DNA of 64,000 nt from UBA7672 sp044224605 (GTDB lineage Bacteria; Pseudomonadota; Alphaproteobacteria; Caulobacterales; Hyphomonadaceae): assembly GCA_044224605.1 (NCBI GenBank), contig JBGAKC010000015.1:40864-104863 (forward strand), written 5' to 3'. Positions 53,058 to 61,236 of this stretch are shown here, piece after piece; position 1 is the first letter of the stretch, and the number at the start of each line of letters is the position of its first letter. The notes under the pieces are model-generated. The model was not told the DNA's origin, searched no databases, and saw nothing but the letters and a program-made list of their open reading frames with translations. Made by a program: the position numbers and the translations under genes.

Positions 53058-53603
53058 ATGCGCGACGCGATGCAATCCGCCGATCCGGCCAGCGCCGAGT
53101 GGAAACACCGGGTGGCCGAGTTTGCCGGTTCGGAGCTGTTCGACCGCCTGTTCAAGGAAGGCATGGCCCTCGTCGAGGAAGCCGCGAGCTATCTCGACGG
53201 CGCGGGCCGCACGGATTCCCGCAAACTCAACCGCGAGCTGGCGCTGGTTTACGCCGCCGAGAGCATGGAAGTGACCACGCGTCTGATGCAGGCCGCGTCC
53301 TGGCTCGTCGTCCAGCGCGCTGTCCGCGAGAAGGACATGAAGGTCGAGGAAGCAGGCGACGAGAAATATCGCATCGCCCGCCCCGGCGAACCGCACCCCG
53401 TTGACCGGGCTGTGATGCCGGCTCCCCTCATGTCGCTCGTCGACCGTTCCCGCGCCCTCTACGAACGCGTTTGGCGCTTTGACTCGACGCTCTACTCCGA
53501 AACGCCGCAACCGGCGGAAAACCACGTCATGAAGCAGATCGACCGCCTGCGGCAGGCCGCAGAAGGCGGCGCCTTCGATCCGCTCGCGGTGTGGCGGAAG
53601 TAG
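53058..53603 (+). CDS. rcdA: CtrA-degradation adaptor RcdA (DUF1465)
   Basis: A 181-residue helical protein of the DUF1465 family. In Caulobacter RcdA helps deliver the cell-cycle regulator CtrA to ClpXP together with CpdR and PopA. Family blocks seen: GSELFDRLFKEGMALVEEAA, then SYLDGAGRTDSRKLNRELAL, then ESMEVTTRLMQAASWLVVQR. A TATATT box at 53042-53047 lies very close to the start, suggesting a short or leaderless 5' end. Its presence implies a CtrA pathway. Confidence 0.88.
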   Translation: MRDAMQSADPASAEWKHRVAEFAGSELFDRLFKEGMALVEEAASYLDGAGRTDSRKLNRELALVYAAESMEVTTRLMQAASWLVVQRAVREKDMKVEEAGDEKYRIARPGEPHPVDRAVMPAPLMSLVDRSRALYERVWRFDSTLYSETPQPAENHVMKQIDRLRQAAEGGAFDPLAVWRK

Positions 53604-53637
53604 CCCGGCTTTTCCAACCGTTCAGACTGCAGGCGCA

Positions 53638-55353
53638 TCACGCCGTCCGGCGACCGGTGCGATGCAAGGCCGTTTCCACTGTCCGGTCGTAGTGGACCAG
53701 TGGCGGCTTGAGGCCGTGCGCGAACAGTTCCAGTCGCATCGCGTGTGAGGTTCCTGTCAGATAGACGGGGAGACCTTTGCGGTGCGCCTTTGCCGCCAGG
53801 AGTTCAATCGTGTGGGCGCCGCTGGAGTCGAGGAACGGCACCGCTGACAGGTCGATGATCAAGGCGTGCTGCCTGTCTGCGACGCGGTCGAACGCCGACC
53901 CGATCGCAGCGGCCGCACCGAAAAAGAACACGCCGGAGATCCGCAGGATCACCACATCAGAATTGGTCGTGGCGGCATGGTCGTATGGCGTACGGCGCCC
54001 GCCCTGACTGTCGGCTTCGTCTTCCGAGACGAAGGGAACATGTGTTTCGATTGCCGTTGTCTTTGACATGCGATGAATAAAAAGCGCTGAGCCAATCGCG
54101 AATCCGACGAGAATCGCCTCCGTCAGGCTGCGGAAGATCGTGAGGGAGAAGGTGGCGAGTAGGACAAGCGCTTCGCCGCGCGAGACCCGGAGCAGATTCA
54201 CGAACGCCTGCTTCTCGGCCATGTTCCAGCACACGACCATCAACACGCCGGCCAGGCTCGCAAGCGGAATGTAGCTGGCGAGGGGCGCGGCAATGAGAAT
54301 GAAAAGAAGCAGGAAGACGGAATGAAGAATTCCTGAGACGGGGCCGTGCGCGCCCGCGCGCACATTGGTCGCTGTGCGGGCGATCGTGCCGGTTACGCAG
54401 ATGCCGCCGAAAAGCCCCGAACCTATGTTCGCGACACCTTGAGCCACGAGTTCGCAGTTGGAGCGATGGCGTCGTCCGGTCATGCCGTCCGCCACAACTG
54501 CCGACAGAAGCGATTCAATCGAACCGAGAAGCGCGAACGATATCGCGCTTGGCAGAACGGCTTGCACCTTCTCCAGCGTCAGCGGGGGTAGACTGGGAAG
54601 CGGCAGCGCAGCCGGAATCCCACCGAAGCGGCTGCCAATTGTCTCTACCGGAAGGCGTAGAACAACGCAGATCACCGCAGCGCCTGCGACGCCGATCAGC
54701 ATGGCTGGCCAGGTCGGTCTCACCTTTCTGAGCGTGGCGATAACTGCAATGACGCCAGCAGCGACCACCAGGGAGGCGGGCTGCAAGGTCGGCAGCGCGC
54801 TCCACAACGCCGGGATCTTGTCCACCAGCTCGCTTGGCTCGGGGCCGGCAAGCGAGAGCCCCAGAAGATCCTTGATCTGGCTGGTCGCGATGATGACGGC
54901 GATGCCGGCGGTGAAGCCGACCGTGACCGGATAAGGGATGAACTTGATGTAGGAGCCGAGCTGCAGGAACCCGATCGCGATCAGGATGATGCCTGCAAGA
55001 ATGGTCGCGAGGAACAGCCCGTCCATGCCATGTGTGTGGACTGTTGCGGCGACCAGGACGATGAAGGCCCCCGCCGGTCCGCCGATCTGGAAACGGCTGC
55101 CGCCCAGCAATGAGACCAGGAAGCCGCCAATGATGGCTGTGTACAATCCTTGTGCAGGCGTGGCGCCAGAGGCGATCGCAATCGCCATTGACAGGGGCAG
55201 GGCGACGATTGCGACGGTGAGCCCGGCCATCGCGTCAGCCTGCAGTTGGCGCAGGCCATAACCTTCCCGCAGCACGGTGACGAGCTTCGGCGTGAAGAGT
55301 TCGCGAAAGCTCGGGCCGGTCGACTTGGGTTCGTCAGCTGCAGTTGCGCCCAT
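53638..55353 (-). CDS. SulP family anion transporter with STAS domain
   Basis: A 571-residue inner-membrane protein with 10-14 spans (about 30-430) and a C-terminal STAS domain (about 450-560, with LIIDLSAVPFLDSSGAHTIE). The start of the transport domain shows the SulP signature LPLSMAIAIASGATPAQGLY. Such proteins move sulfate, bicarbonate or other anions with H+ or Na+. The substrate is not defined. The XRE regulator gene is 33 bp upstream, so regulation by it is likely. Confidence 0.9.
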   Translation of the reverse strand: MGATAADEPKSTGPSFRELFTPKLVTVLREGYGLRQLQADAMAGLTVAIVALPLSMAIAIASGATPAQGLYTAIIGGFLVSLLGGSRFQIGGPAGAFIVLVAATVHTHGMDGLFLATILAGIILIAIGFLQLGSYIKFIPYPVTVGFTAGIAVIIATSQIKDLLGLSLAGPEPSELVDKIPALWSALPTLQPASLVVAAGVIAVIATLRKVRPTWPAMLIGVAGAAVICVVLRLPVETIGSRFGGIPAALPLPSLPPLTLEKVQAVLPSAISFALLGSIESLLSAVVADGMTGRRHRSNCELVAQGVANIGSGLFGGICVTGTIARTATNVRAGAHGPVSGILHSVFLLLFILIAAPLASYIPLASLAGVLMVVCWNMAEKQAFVNLLRVSRGEALVLLATFSLTIFRSLTEAILVGFAIGSALFIHRMSKTTAIETHVPFVSEDEADSQGGRRTPYDHAATTNSDVVILRISGVFFFGAAAAIGSAFDRVADRQHALIIDLSAVPFLDSSGAHTIELLAAKAHRKGLPVYLTGTSHAMRLELFAHGLKPPLVHYDRTVETALHRTGRRTA

Positions 55354-55386
55354 CTGTCCATTCCTCTGGGTCTTCCAAGCGTCCCC

Positions 55387-55644
55387 TCACTTCTTGGCTG
55401 GTTTTCTGAGCCGCACGCCGCGTCCACGGCCAGTGCTGGGCGCGTTTTCCGCGAGCAGTTCGATGCCCGAACGCTCCAGCGCGTCGACAACCTTGGTGAG
55501 GGATTCCACCGTTCCCCGCACAGGGCCCTTGCTGGCTTCCATGCGCTGGATCGTCGGCACCGAGAGATCGGACAGCGCTGCAAGCTCCCGCTGGTCGATT
55601 CCCAGCAGGGCTCGGGCAGCGCGCATCTGGGACCCCGATATCAT
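55387..55644 (-). CDS. XRE-family helix-turn-helix regulator
   Basis: An 85-residue regulator that is mostly one lambda-repressor-like DNA-binding domain (about 5-62): QMRAARALLGIDQRELAALS, then DLSVPTIQRMEASKGPVRGT. A short basic tail follows (RLRKPAKK). It is the first gene of an operon with the SulP transporter. A promoter and an inverted repeat that may be its own operator lie upstream. Confidence 0.88.
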   Translation of the reverse strand: MISGSQMRAARALLGIDQRELAALSDLSVPTIQRMEASKGPVRGTVESLTKVVDALERSGIELLAENAPSTGRGRGVRLRKPAKK

Positions 55645-55662
55645 CTGTGCCCCTCATGTATG

Positions 55663-55711
55663 AAGCATCAGTATGGATGTCCTATATACCCGAATGGATG
55701 CTTTATACCAA
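55663..55711 (-). promoter_or_regulatory. Promoter and operator of the XRE-SulP operon
   Basis: On the minus strand TTGGTA (55711-55706), a 17-bp spacer and TATATA (55688-55683). The arms AAGCATC (55663-55669) and GATGCTT (55697-55703) form an inverted repeat that spans the -10 and start region, a likely site for the XRE protein. Confidence 0.55.
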
Positions 55712-55767
55712 CGATTTCGCCCGAAAATATGCAGATTGGTTGTACGGGATCCGCCGGCGCTGCAGAG

Positions 55768-55795
55768 AAAAAGGCCTGCGGGAAACCGCAGGCCT
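55768..55795 (-). terminator. Rho-independent terminator (minus strand)
   Basis: A perfect 10-bp stem (55772-55781 with 55786-55795) with a GAAA/TTTC tetraloop. On the minus strand it is followed by TTTTT (55772-55768). It ends the disrupted lipoprotein gene. Confidence 0.8.
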
Positions 55796-55899
55796 CTTGT
55801 CTTCTTGGCGCCGTGAAATGGCGATCGTCAGGTCGCCGACGGAGCCAGCACTTCGGCTTCAATCTCCGATGCACACGCCTCAGCCATGGTCGTGAGCAG

Positions 55900-56493
55900 C
55901 TAGTTCAGCAGCTCCGACTTGTTGGCGAGGAGCTCCTCCTTGGTCGGGGCGCCTTTCGGATCTTCGTGCGATTTCTTTTTGCAATCGTACTGGCCAAGCT
56001 CCTTGCCCGTCCCGCCGTCAACCAGCTGGATGGGCACGTTGTACTGGACGGCGTAGTGGCCCCCGGTCGAATGAGAAGTAGATGTACTGCCAGAAATAGG
56101 TCTTCGCATCGAGGAAGAGCACGCCGTCGCGCTTCGGATAGGGCGTCGCTTCCTTGACGCCCTTCATGCTGATGGTTTCGCCAGATGTGGCGGAATAAGT
56201 CTGGGCGAGCTTCGCCTTCAGGCGGGCCTCGATCGCAGGCGCAGGATCAACAATGCCATTCTGCTGCGCGAAGGTGGTCGCCGCCGACGCCATGGCGAGG
56301 CCGCCAATGGCGCCGAACGCAGCGCCGGCCGCCTCGAACGGGGCAAAGCCCCGGCGCATCCTGATCAACCGACACAAGCGTCTTGCCCGTGGTCGGGGAA
56401 GATGCATCCGGTGCAATCCTGATTGTCGGAACCGCGCTCGTGCACGCGGCCAACAGCGAAGACGCTGCGATCACGGCGATAAAGACGTTTCAT
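55900..56493 (-). pseudogene. Lipoprotein gene with three +1 frame changes
   Basis: Removing one base from each of three runs restores a single frame of about 196 codons: the AAA run at 56481-56483, CCCC at 56349-56352, and CCCCC at 56060-56064. The restored protein starts MKRLIAVIAASSLLAACTS (lipobox LAAC) and continues with an Ala-rich region (APFEAAGAAFGAIGGLAMAS), a folded domain (ARLKAKLAQTYSATSGETIS) and an acidic end (KEELLANKSELLN). It still has a ribosome-binding site at the start and a terminator at the end. Either the gene is a recent pseudogene, or the assembly has homopolymer errors. The family was not recognised. Confidence 0.7.
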
Positions 56494-56600
56494 GGTCCCA
56501 ACCCCTCGTCCCAGGCGAATTGAACAACACACGAGGGGGGGGGACGCCTTGCGGCGTCCAGCGCCCTCTTGGCGTTTCAGATTTTCTTTAGGTGAAATGC

Positions 56601-56631
56601 AAAAGGCCCACGGGTTTCCGCGGGCCTTTTT
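56601..56631. terminator. Terminator between rpmE and the disrupted gene
   Basis: AAAAGGCCC-CGG (56601-56613) pairs with CCG-GGGCCTTTT (56618-56630), with one mismatch. A and T runs on both sides make it usable in both directions. It is 26 bp downstream of the rpmE stop. Confidence 0.75.
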
Positions 56632-56656
56632 CAATTCCTGGTTCGTCAGGCTGAGA

Positions 56657-56881
56657 TCAGCTTTTGACGAAGCCTTTGAACTTGTCCTTGAAGCGCGACA
56701 GACGGCCGCCGCGGTCCATGACCTGCGCTGCGCCGCCGGTCCATGCCGGGTGCGATTTCGGGTCGATGTCGAGCGAGAGCGTGTCACCCGCTTTGCCCAT
56801 CGTCGAACGCGTCTGGTACTTGGTCCCGTCGGTCATCACCACGTTGATGATGTGGTAGTCGGGATGGCCTTCTTTTTTCAT
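56657..56881 (-). CDS. rpmE: 50S ribosomal protein L31
   Basis: A 74-residue ribosomal protein. It starts MKKEGHPDYHIINVVMTDG and has the SHPAWTG block typical of L31. It lacks the zinc-binding CxxC pairs, so it is the C- variant. The ATG at 56881 gives the standard length; upstream in-frame codons are rejected. It diverges from the ABC exporter gene. Confidence 0.95.
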   Translation of the reverse strand: MKKEGHPDYHIINVVMTDGTKYQTRSTMGKAGDTLSLDIDPKSHPAWTGGAAQVMDRGGRLSRFKDKFKGFVKS

Positions 56882-56990
56882 CGGAAGTCTCTGGCGGCTG
56901 GGCAAGGCGGCTTGAGGGGTTAACACCCCGGAAGGAGCCTTGCTGAATTCGGGAGCGGGGCTCATACCCGAACAGGGCCGGGCTGGCAAG

Positions 56991-57044
56991 CTTGGCCGCC
57001 AGACACCCGGAAACCGGGGTTTTCGAGGGCGGCCAAGGGTTTTT
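56991..57044 (+). promoter_or_regulatory. Attenuator-like hairpin in the ABC exporter leader
   Basis: CTTGGCCGCC (56991-57000) pairs perfectly with GGCGGCCAAG (57028-57037) around an inner CCCGG/CCGGG hairpin. It is followed by GGTTTTT (57038-57044). The whole unit ends just before the GAGGG ribosome-binding site at about 57046-57050 of the exporter gene. Confidence 0.45.
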
Positions 57045-57054
57045 CGAGGGTGGA

Positions 57055-58902
57055 ATGAGCGACGGGGCCTCCCAATCCAGCACGTCCGGCGGGTCCGGAA
57101 GCGCCAGTTTCGACCGTACGGCCGGGGCCCAGCGCTGGGGCGAGGGCGGGCCGGAACGGGCGAAGTCGCGCTCGCTGAAGCCGCTGCTCAGCCTGATGCC
57201 CTATGTGAAGCGGCAGCAGATGACGGCCATCCTCGCCGTCGTCTTTCTCTTTCTTGCGGCCGGACTGAATCTCGCCATCACCTTCCCGGTCCAGTGGCTG
57301 GGCAATACGGCGTTCCAGAGTTTCGATCCTGCCCTGATCAATGCCGGCTTCATGGCGATGATCGGCATCGCCCTGGCGCTCGGCGTCGCCTCGGCCGTCC
57401 GCTTCTACTACTTCTCCCGTTTCGGCGAGCGCCTCGCCGCCGACCTGCGGGGCGATGTCTATGCGCGGCTGATGTCGCTCTCGCCCGCCTACTTCTCGAA
57501 GCTCAAGACCGGCGAAGCCGTCTCGCGCCTCACCGCAGACGTGACCCTGATCGAGACCTTCTTCGGCTCGACCTTCTCGATGGCAGTGCGCTCGTTCGTG
57601 ACGTCCGTCGGCGCGCTGCTCCTGATGTTCTTCGCCAGCTGGAAGCTGACGGTGATGCTGTTCGTGCTGGCGCCGCTGCTGATCCTGCCGATCCTCGCCA
57701 TGGGGCGGCGCGTGCGGAAGCTGTCGGTCAATGCACAGGACCGCATCGCGGATGCGGCGGCCGAAGCGACCGAGACCATCGACGCCATCGATCTCGTGCA
57801 GGCCTACGGCATGGAGAAGGAGCGCGAACAGCGTTTCCGGTCCGCGATTGAAACCGCCTTCAGGGCTGCGCTGGCGCGCATCGGCGCCCGCGCTTGGCTC
57901 ACCGGCATCATCATCGCGCTGATGTTCGCCGGCGTGACCGGCGTGATCTGGCTCGGTGCGCTGGAGGTCCAGTCCGGAGCGATGACGCTGGGCGCGTTCA
58001 TGCAGTTTGTGCTGCTCGCCATGTTCGGAGTCGGCGGCTTTGCGACTGTCGCGGAGGTCATGGGTGACGCCATGCGCGCCTCAGGCGCCGCTCAGCGCGC
58101 GGTCGAGATCCTGCGCCAGAAGCCCGACATCGCCGCCCCGCCGCAGCCCAAGCCCATGCCGGCGAAGCTTGCAGGCCATGTAAAGCTCGACGCCGTCTCG
58201 TTCGCCTACCCTGAAGCACAGGGTCCTTCCCTGAAGGACGTGACGATCGAAGCCAGGCCCGGCGAACTCGTCGCGCTCGTCGGCCCCTCGGGCGCCGGCA
58301 AATCGACCGTCTTCCGCATGCTGTTGCGCTTCTTCGATCCGCAGACCGGCGCGGTGACGCTCGACGGTCTCGATGCGCGCGATGTCGATCCCGGCGAGTG
58401 GCGCGCCCGCTTCGCCTATGTGCCGCAGGAAGCGCCGATCTTCTCGGGCGATGCCGCCGGCAACGTTCGCTTCGGCCGCACGGACGCAAGCGAAGAGGAC
58501 GTCCGCGAGGCGCTACGCAAGGCCGAGGCTTTCGCCTTCCTCGAAGGCCGCGGCGGTCTTGCCGCCGAAGTCGGCGCCAAGGGCCGGCAGTTGTCTGGCG
58601 GCGAGCGTCAGCGCATTGCTATTGCCCGCGCGTTGGTGCGTGGCGCGCCAGTGATGCTGCTGGATGAAGCCACCTCCGCCCTCGACGCCGCCAACGAACG
58701 GCTCGTCCAGAAGGCGCTGGATCAGGCCTCGCAGGGCCGCACCACGCTGGTGATTGCCCACCGCCTCGCCACCGTCCGCCGCGCCAACCGCATCATCGTG
58801 CTCGATCAAGGCCGCGTCGCGGAGCAGGGTGACCATGAAAGCCTCGTCCGCGCCGGCGGCCTCTACGCCAAGCTCGCCGAGATGCAGTTCACGAGCGCCT
58901 GA
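57055..58902 (+). CDS. ABC exporter (fused permease and ATPase)
   Basis: A 615-residue half-transporter of the MsbA/MDR type. It has a charged N-terminal tail (about 1-45), six membrane spans (about 50-335) and an ATPase domain with Walker A GPSGAGKS at 410-417 and the signature LSGGERQ at 513-519. Walker B is VMLLDEATSALD, and the H-loop AHRLATV is also present. It would work as a homodimer in the inner membrane. Lipid, peptide or drug export is possible. Its position next to rpmE is seen in Caulobacter relatives. A GAGGG site precedes the ATG at 57055. Confidence 0.92.
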   Translation: MSDGASQSSTSGGSGSASFDRTAGAQRWGEGGPERAKSRSLKPLLSLMPYVKRQQMTAILAVVFLFLAAGLNLAITFPVQWLGNTAFQSFDPALINAGFMAMIGIALALGVASAVRFYYFSRFGERLAADLRGDVYARLMSLSPAYFSKLKTGEAVSRLTADVTLIETFFGSTFSMAVRSFVTSVGALLLMFFASWKLTVMLFVLAPLLILPILAMGRRVRKLSVNAQDRIADAAAEATETIDAIDLVQAYGMEKEREQRFRSAIETAFRAALARIGARAWLTGIIIALMFAGVTGVIWLGALEVQSGAMTLGAFMQFVLLAMFGVGGFATVAEVMGDAMRASGAAQRAVEILRQKPDIAAPPQPKPMPAKLAGHVKLDAVSFAYPEAQGPSLKDVTIEARPGELVALVGPSGAGKSTVFRMLLRFFDPQTGAVTLDGLDARDVDPGEWRARFAYVPQEAPIFSGDAAGNVRFGRTDASEEDVREALRKAEAFAFLEGRGGLAAEVGAKGRQLSGGERQRIAIARALVRGAPVMLLDEATSALDAANERLVQKALDQASQGRTTLVIAHRLATVRRANRIIVLDQGRVAEQGDHESLVRAGGLYAKLAEMQFTSA

Positions 58903-58978
58903 AATTTTTTTCGGGGGACAAACGTAGGGTTTCGCCGGGCCACGCCGTCCTGTGGTTTTGCCAGCAAAGGATGGAACG

Positions 58979-59314
58979 ATGCGTTTCATGATGCTCGTCT
59001 GCAGCGACGCCCAGCCCGATCCAAAGCCTGAAGCGCCCGGCGAGATCAACGCCTGGGTCGACGCCGTCGACGGCAGCGGCCAGCGCGTGATGGGGGAACG
59101 TCTGCGCCCGGCGCGAGAAGGGCGAACCGTCCGCGTGCGCGGCGGCCGCAAGATGATCACCGACGGTCCCTTCACCGAGAGCAAGGAAGTCATCCTCGGC
59201 TTCGACATCCTCGAATGCGAGACGATCGAGGAAGCAATCGAGATCGCAGCGAAGCACCCGGTCGCGCGGACCGGTCGCATCGAAGTACGCGCCTTCTGGC
59301 CGTTCGCGGAATAG
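58979..59314 (+). CDS. YciI-superfamily DGPF protein
   Basis: A 111-residue protein of the DGPF branch of the YciI fold. It starts MRFMMLVCSDAQPDPKPEAP and contains ITDGPFTESKEVILGFDILE, the defining DGPF motif. Family members often occur with sigma factors, but none is next to this one. Function unknown. The ATG at 58979 is chosen because the conserved fold starts there and AAGGATGG precedes it. Confidence 0.85.
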   Translation: MRFMMLVCSDAQPDPKPEAPGEINAWVDAVDGSGQRVMGERLRPAREGRTVRVRGGRKMITDGPFTESKEVILGFDILECETIEEAIEIAAKHPVARTGRIEVRAFWPFAE

Positions 59315-59317
59315 AGG

Positions 59318-60145
59318 TCAGGCGGGCCGCAGCTTCGAGGACATGGCCGCCGGCTTCCTGAGGCGGCCTTCGACCTGCTCGACGAGTTTCGGCGCGAGGC
59401 TGGTGTTGGCCGCGGCGAAGGAGCCCTTCGTGGCGTCCTTCTTGTCGAGACCGATCACCATGCCGCCGGCCTCCTGCAGCAGCACGAAGCCCGCCGCGAT
59501 GTCCCATAGCGAGAGGCCACGCTCCCAGAAGCCGTCGAAGCGTCCGGCGGCGACCCAGGCGAGATCGAGCGCCGCAGACCCGAAGCGGCGTACGGCGGCG
59601 ACCTCGGACCGCACGCGCGTCAGTTCGTCGATGAACTTCTCAGCGCCATCCTTGCCGAGTTGCGGAATGCCCGTCGTCACCACCGCTTCCGACAGCTTGC
59701 GCCGTCCGCCCACGCGCAGGCGCTTGTTGTCGAGCCAGGCCCCTTGGCCTTCCTCGGCCCAGAAAATCTCGTTGCGCATCGGATCGAAGATCACGCCCGC
59801 GCGCAGCTTGCCGTCGCGCTCGAGACCGATCGAGACCGCGAAGTGCGGGATGCCGTGCAGGAAGTTCAGCGTGCCGTCGAGCGGATCGATGATGAAGCGG
59901 TGCGTCTTGTCCGAGCCCAGAACCTCGCCGCCTTCCTCGAGCAGGAAGCCGTAACCGGGGCGCGTCTTCTCGAGGCTCTTGCGGATGATCTCCTCCGCCT
60001 TCTTGTCCGCGTTGGACACGAAGTCGGACGGTCCCTTGCGGGAGACCTGCAGGTTCTCGACTTCGCCGAAATCACGGATCAGCCGGCGGCCAGCCGCGCG
60101 CGCAGCATCCATCATCACGGTGACGGTGGGGGAGGGACGGGACAT
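59318..60145 (-). CDS. suhB: Inositol-1-monophosphatase family protein
   Basis: A 275-residue Mg2+-dependent phosphatase. It has the motif D87-P-L-D90-G-T-x-N-F (IIDPLDGTLNF), the upstream LEEGGE, and the late WDIAAG motif, which hold the metal ligands. In bacteria such enzymes hydrolyse inositol phosphates, NADP or fructose bisphosphate, and the SuhB form also acts in transcription antitermination. Which role applies here is not clear, so the symbol is by similarity. Next on the same strand is thiE. Confidence 0.85.
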   Translation of the reverse strand: MSRPSPTVTVMMDAARAAGRRLIRDFGEVENLQVSRKGPSDFVSNADKKAEEIIRKSLEKTRPGYGFLLEEGGEVLGSDKTHRFIIDPLDGTLNFLHGIPHFAVSIGLERDGKLRAGVIFDPMRNEIFWAEEGQGAWLDNKRLRVGGRRKLSEAVVTTGIPQLGKDGAEKFIDELTRVRSEVAAVRRFGSAALDLAWVAAGRFDGFWERGLSLWDIAAGFVLLQEAGGMVIGLDKKDATKGSFAAANTSLAPKLVEQVEGRLRKPAAMSSKLRPA

Positions 60146-60226
60146 GTCAAACAGCCTTCAACTCGGCCGTTCCCATACCCGGGCAGGTCCAAAGCGCAAG
60201 CATTGTTCGCTTCCCGGGGGTGCGGC

Positions 60227-60880
60227 CTACGAGGCCAGTTCCTCGAACACGGTGTTGAAAGCCTTAACGGCCGCGCCAGGGCCCCCCGGGGCGCGCCAGA
60301 CGCCGGCGGAAACGGCCAGGAAATCCGCCCCCGCTTCCACCAGCGGCCGGGCATTCTCCACCGTGATCCCGCCGATAGCGACACAGGGCAGTTCCATCAT
60401 CTGCTGCCACCAGGCCAGGAGTTCGGGTTCGGCGCGCGCGGCCGGGTCCTTGGTGTCGGTCGGATAGAAAGCGCCGAAGGCGACATAGTCCGCGCCTGCC
60501 TCTCCGGCTTCCATCGCAAGGTGGCGGCTGTCATGGCAGGTGACGCCGACGATGGCGCCATCGCCCACCAGCTTGCGGGCGCGCGCATACGGCATGTCCT
60601 TCTGCCCGATGTGCACGCCGTCTGCGCCAAGCTCCACCGCCAGGTCTGGCCGGTCATTTACCAGCACCGCCACGCCGCGATCCTGCGCGCGCGGAACGAT
60701 ATGCCGCCCGAGCTCAAGGATATGATGATCCGGCGCCGGAACGCCCTCGCGCGACTTCAACCGGATCTGCAGCGAGGCCACGTCGCCCGCATCCAGAGCC
60801 GCATCAAGCTCGCGCGTGAACGCGGCGATATCGGTGATCTCCGGCGGAGTGATCAGATAGAGACGGCAGCGGCGCGACAT
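60227..60880 (-). CDS. thiE: Thiamine-phosphate synthase
   Basis: Joins the pyrimidine and thiazole phosphates to thiamine phosphate. The 217-residue TIM barrel has the family motifs RLYLITPPE, LQIRLKSREG, VLVNDRPDLAVELGADGVHI and the phosphate-binding CVAIGGITVEN. No TPP riboswitch is visible upstream: the gap to the DUF1272 gene is only 38 bp. Cotranscription with the DUF1272 gene is likely. Confidence 0.92.
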   Translation of the reverse strand: MSRRCRLYLITPPEITDIAAFTRELDAALDAGDVASLQIRLKSREGVPAPDHHILELGRHIVPRAQDRGVAVLVNDRPDLAVELGADGVHIGQKDMPYARARKLVGDGAIVGVTCHDSRHLAMEAGEAGADYVAFGAFYPTDTKDPAARAEPELLAWWQQMMELPCVAIGGITVENARPLVEAGADFLAVSAGVWRAPGGPGAAVKAFNTVFEELAS

Positions 60881-60918
60881 GCACGCTGCCTACGCCCGGT
60901 CGCTTCCGCCGACAAGGC

Positions 60919-61164
60919 TCAGGCTGCCGCGCAGCCCTTGGGCTTCACGATACGCTTGGCCGAGGCCGGAGACTTCACCAGTTTCTCCGCCGCGCGGGGT
61001 GGACGTGCGGCCAGCGGGCCGCCGCAATTCGGGCATTTGCCCTTCAGCGTGTGCTCCGCGCAGTCCGCACAGAAGGTGCATTCGAACGAACAGATCCGCG
61101 CCTCGATCCCCGACGGGTCGAGATCCTTGTCGCAGCATTCGCAGTTGGGGCGCATCTCAAGCAT
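60919..61164 (-). CDS. DUF1272 Cys-rich protein
   Basis: An 81-residue protein with the DUF1272 pattern: LEMRPNCECCDKDLDPSGIE, ICSFECTFCADCAEHTLKGK and CPNCGG, with ten Cys in the first 48 residues. It probably binds one or two zinc ions. Function unknown. It lies 38 bp upstream of thiE and may be transcribed with it. Confidence 0.88.
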   Translation of the reverse strand: MLEMRPNCECCDKDLDPSGIEARICSFECTFCADCAEHTLKGKCPNCGGPLAARPPRAAEKLVKSPASAKRIVKPKGCAAA

Positions 61165-61236
61165 GCACCAAGACTAGTTCCGCCATACGCTCGCACAAGG
61201 TGGGGCGCCGGACAATTATCCCTCGAAAACGGAAGT

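Noticed and set aside
55246..56157. 303-codon plus-strand frame across the XRE gene and the disrupted lipoprotein gene
   Set aside because: It runs across two minus-strand genes, promoters and a terminator, and shows no domain or ribosome-binding site.
60881..60918. Possible TPP riboswitch before thiE
   Set aside because: Only 38 bp separate it from the upstream gene and no TPP core motif is seen.
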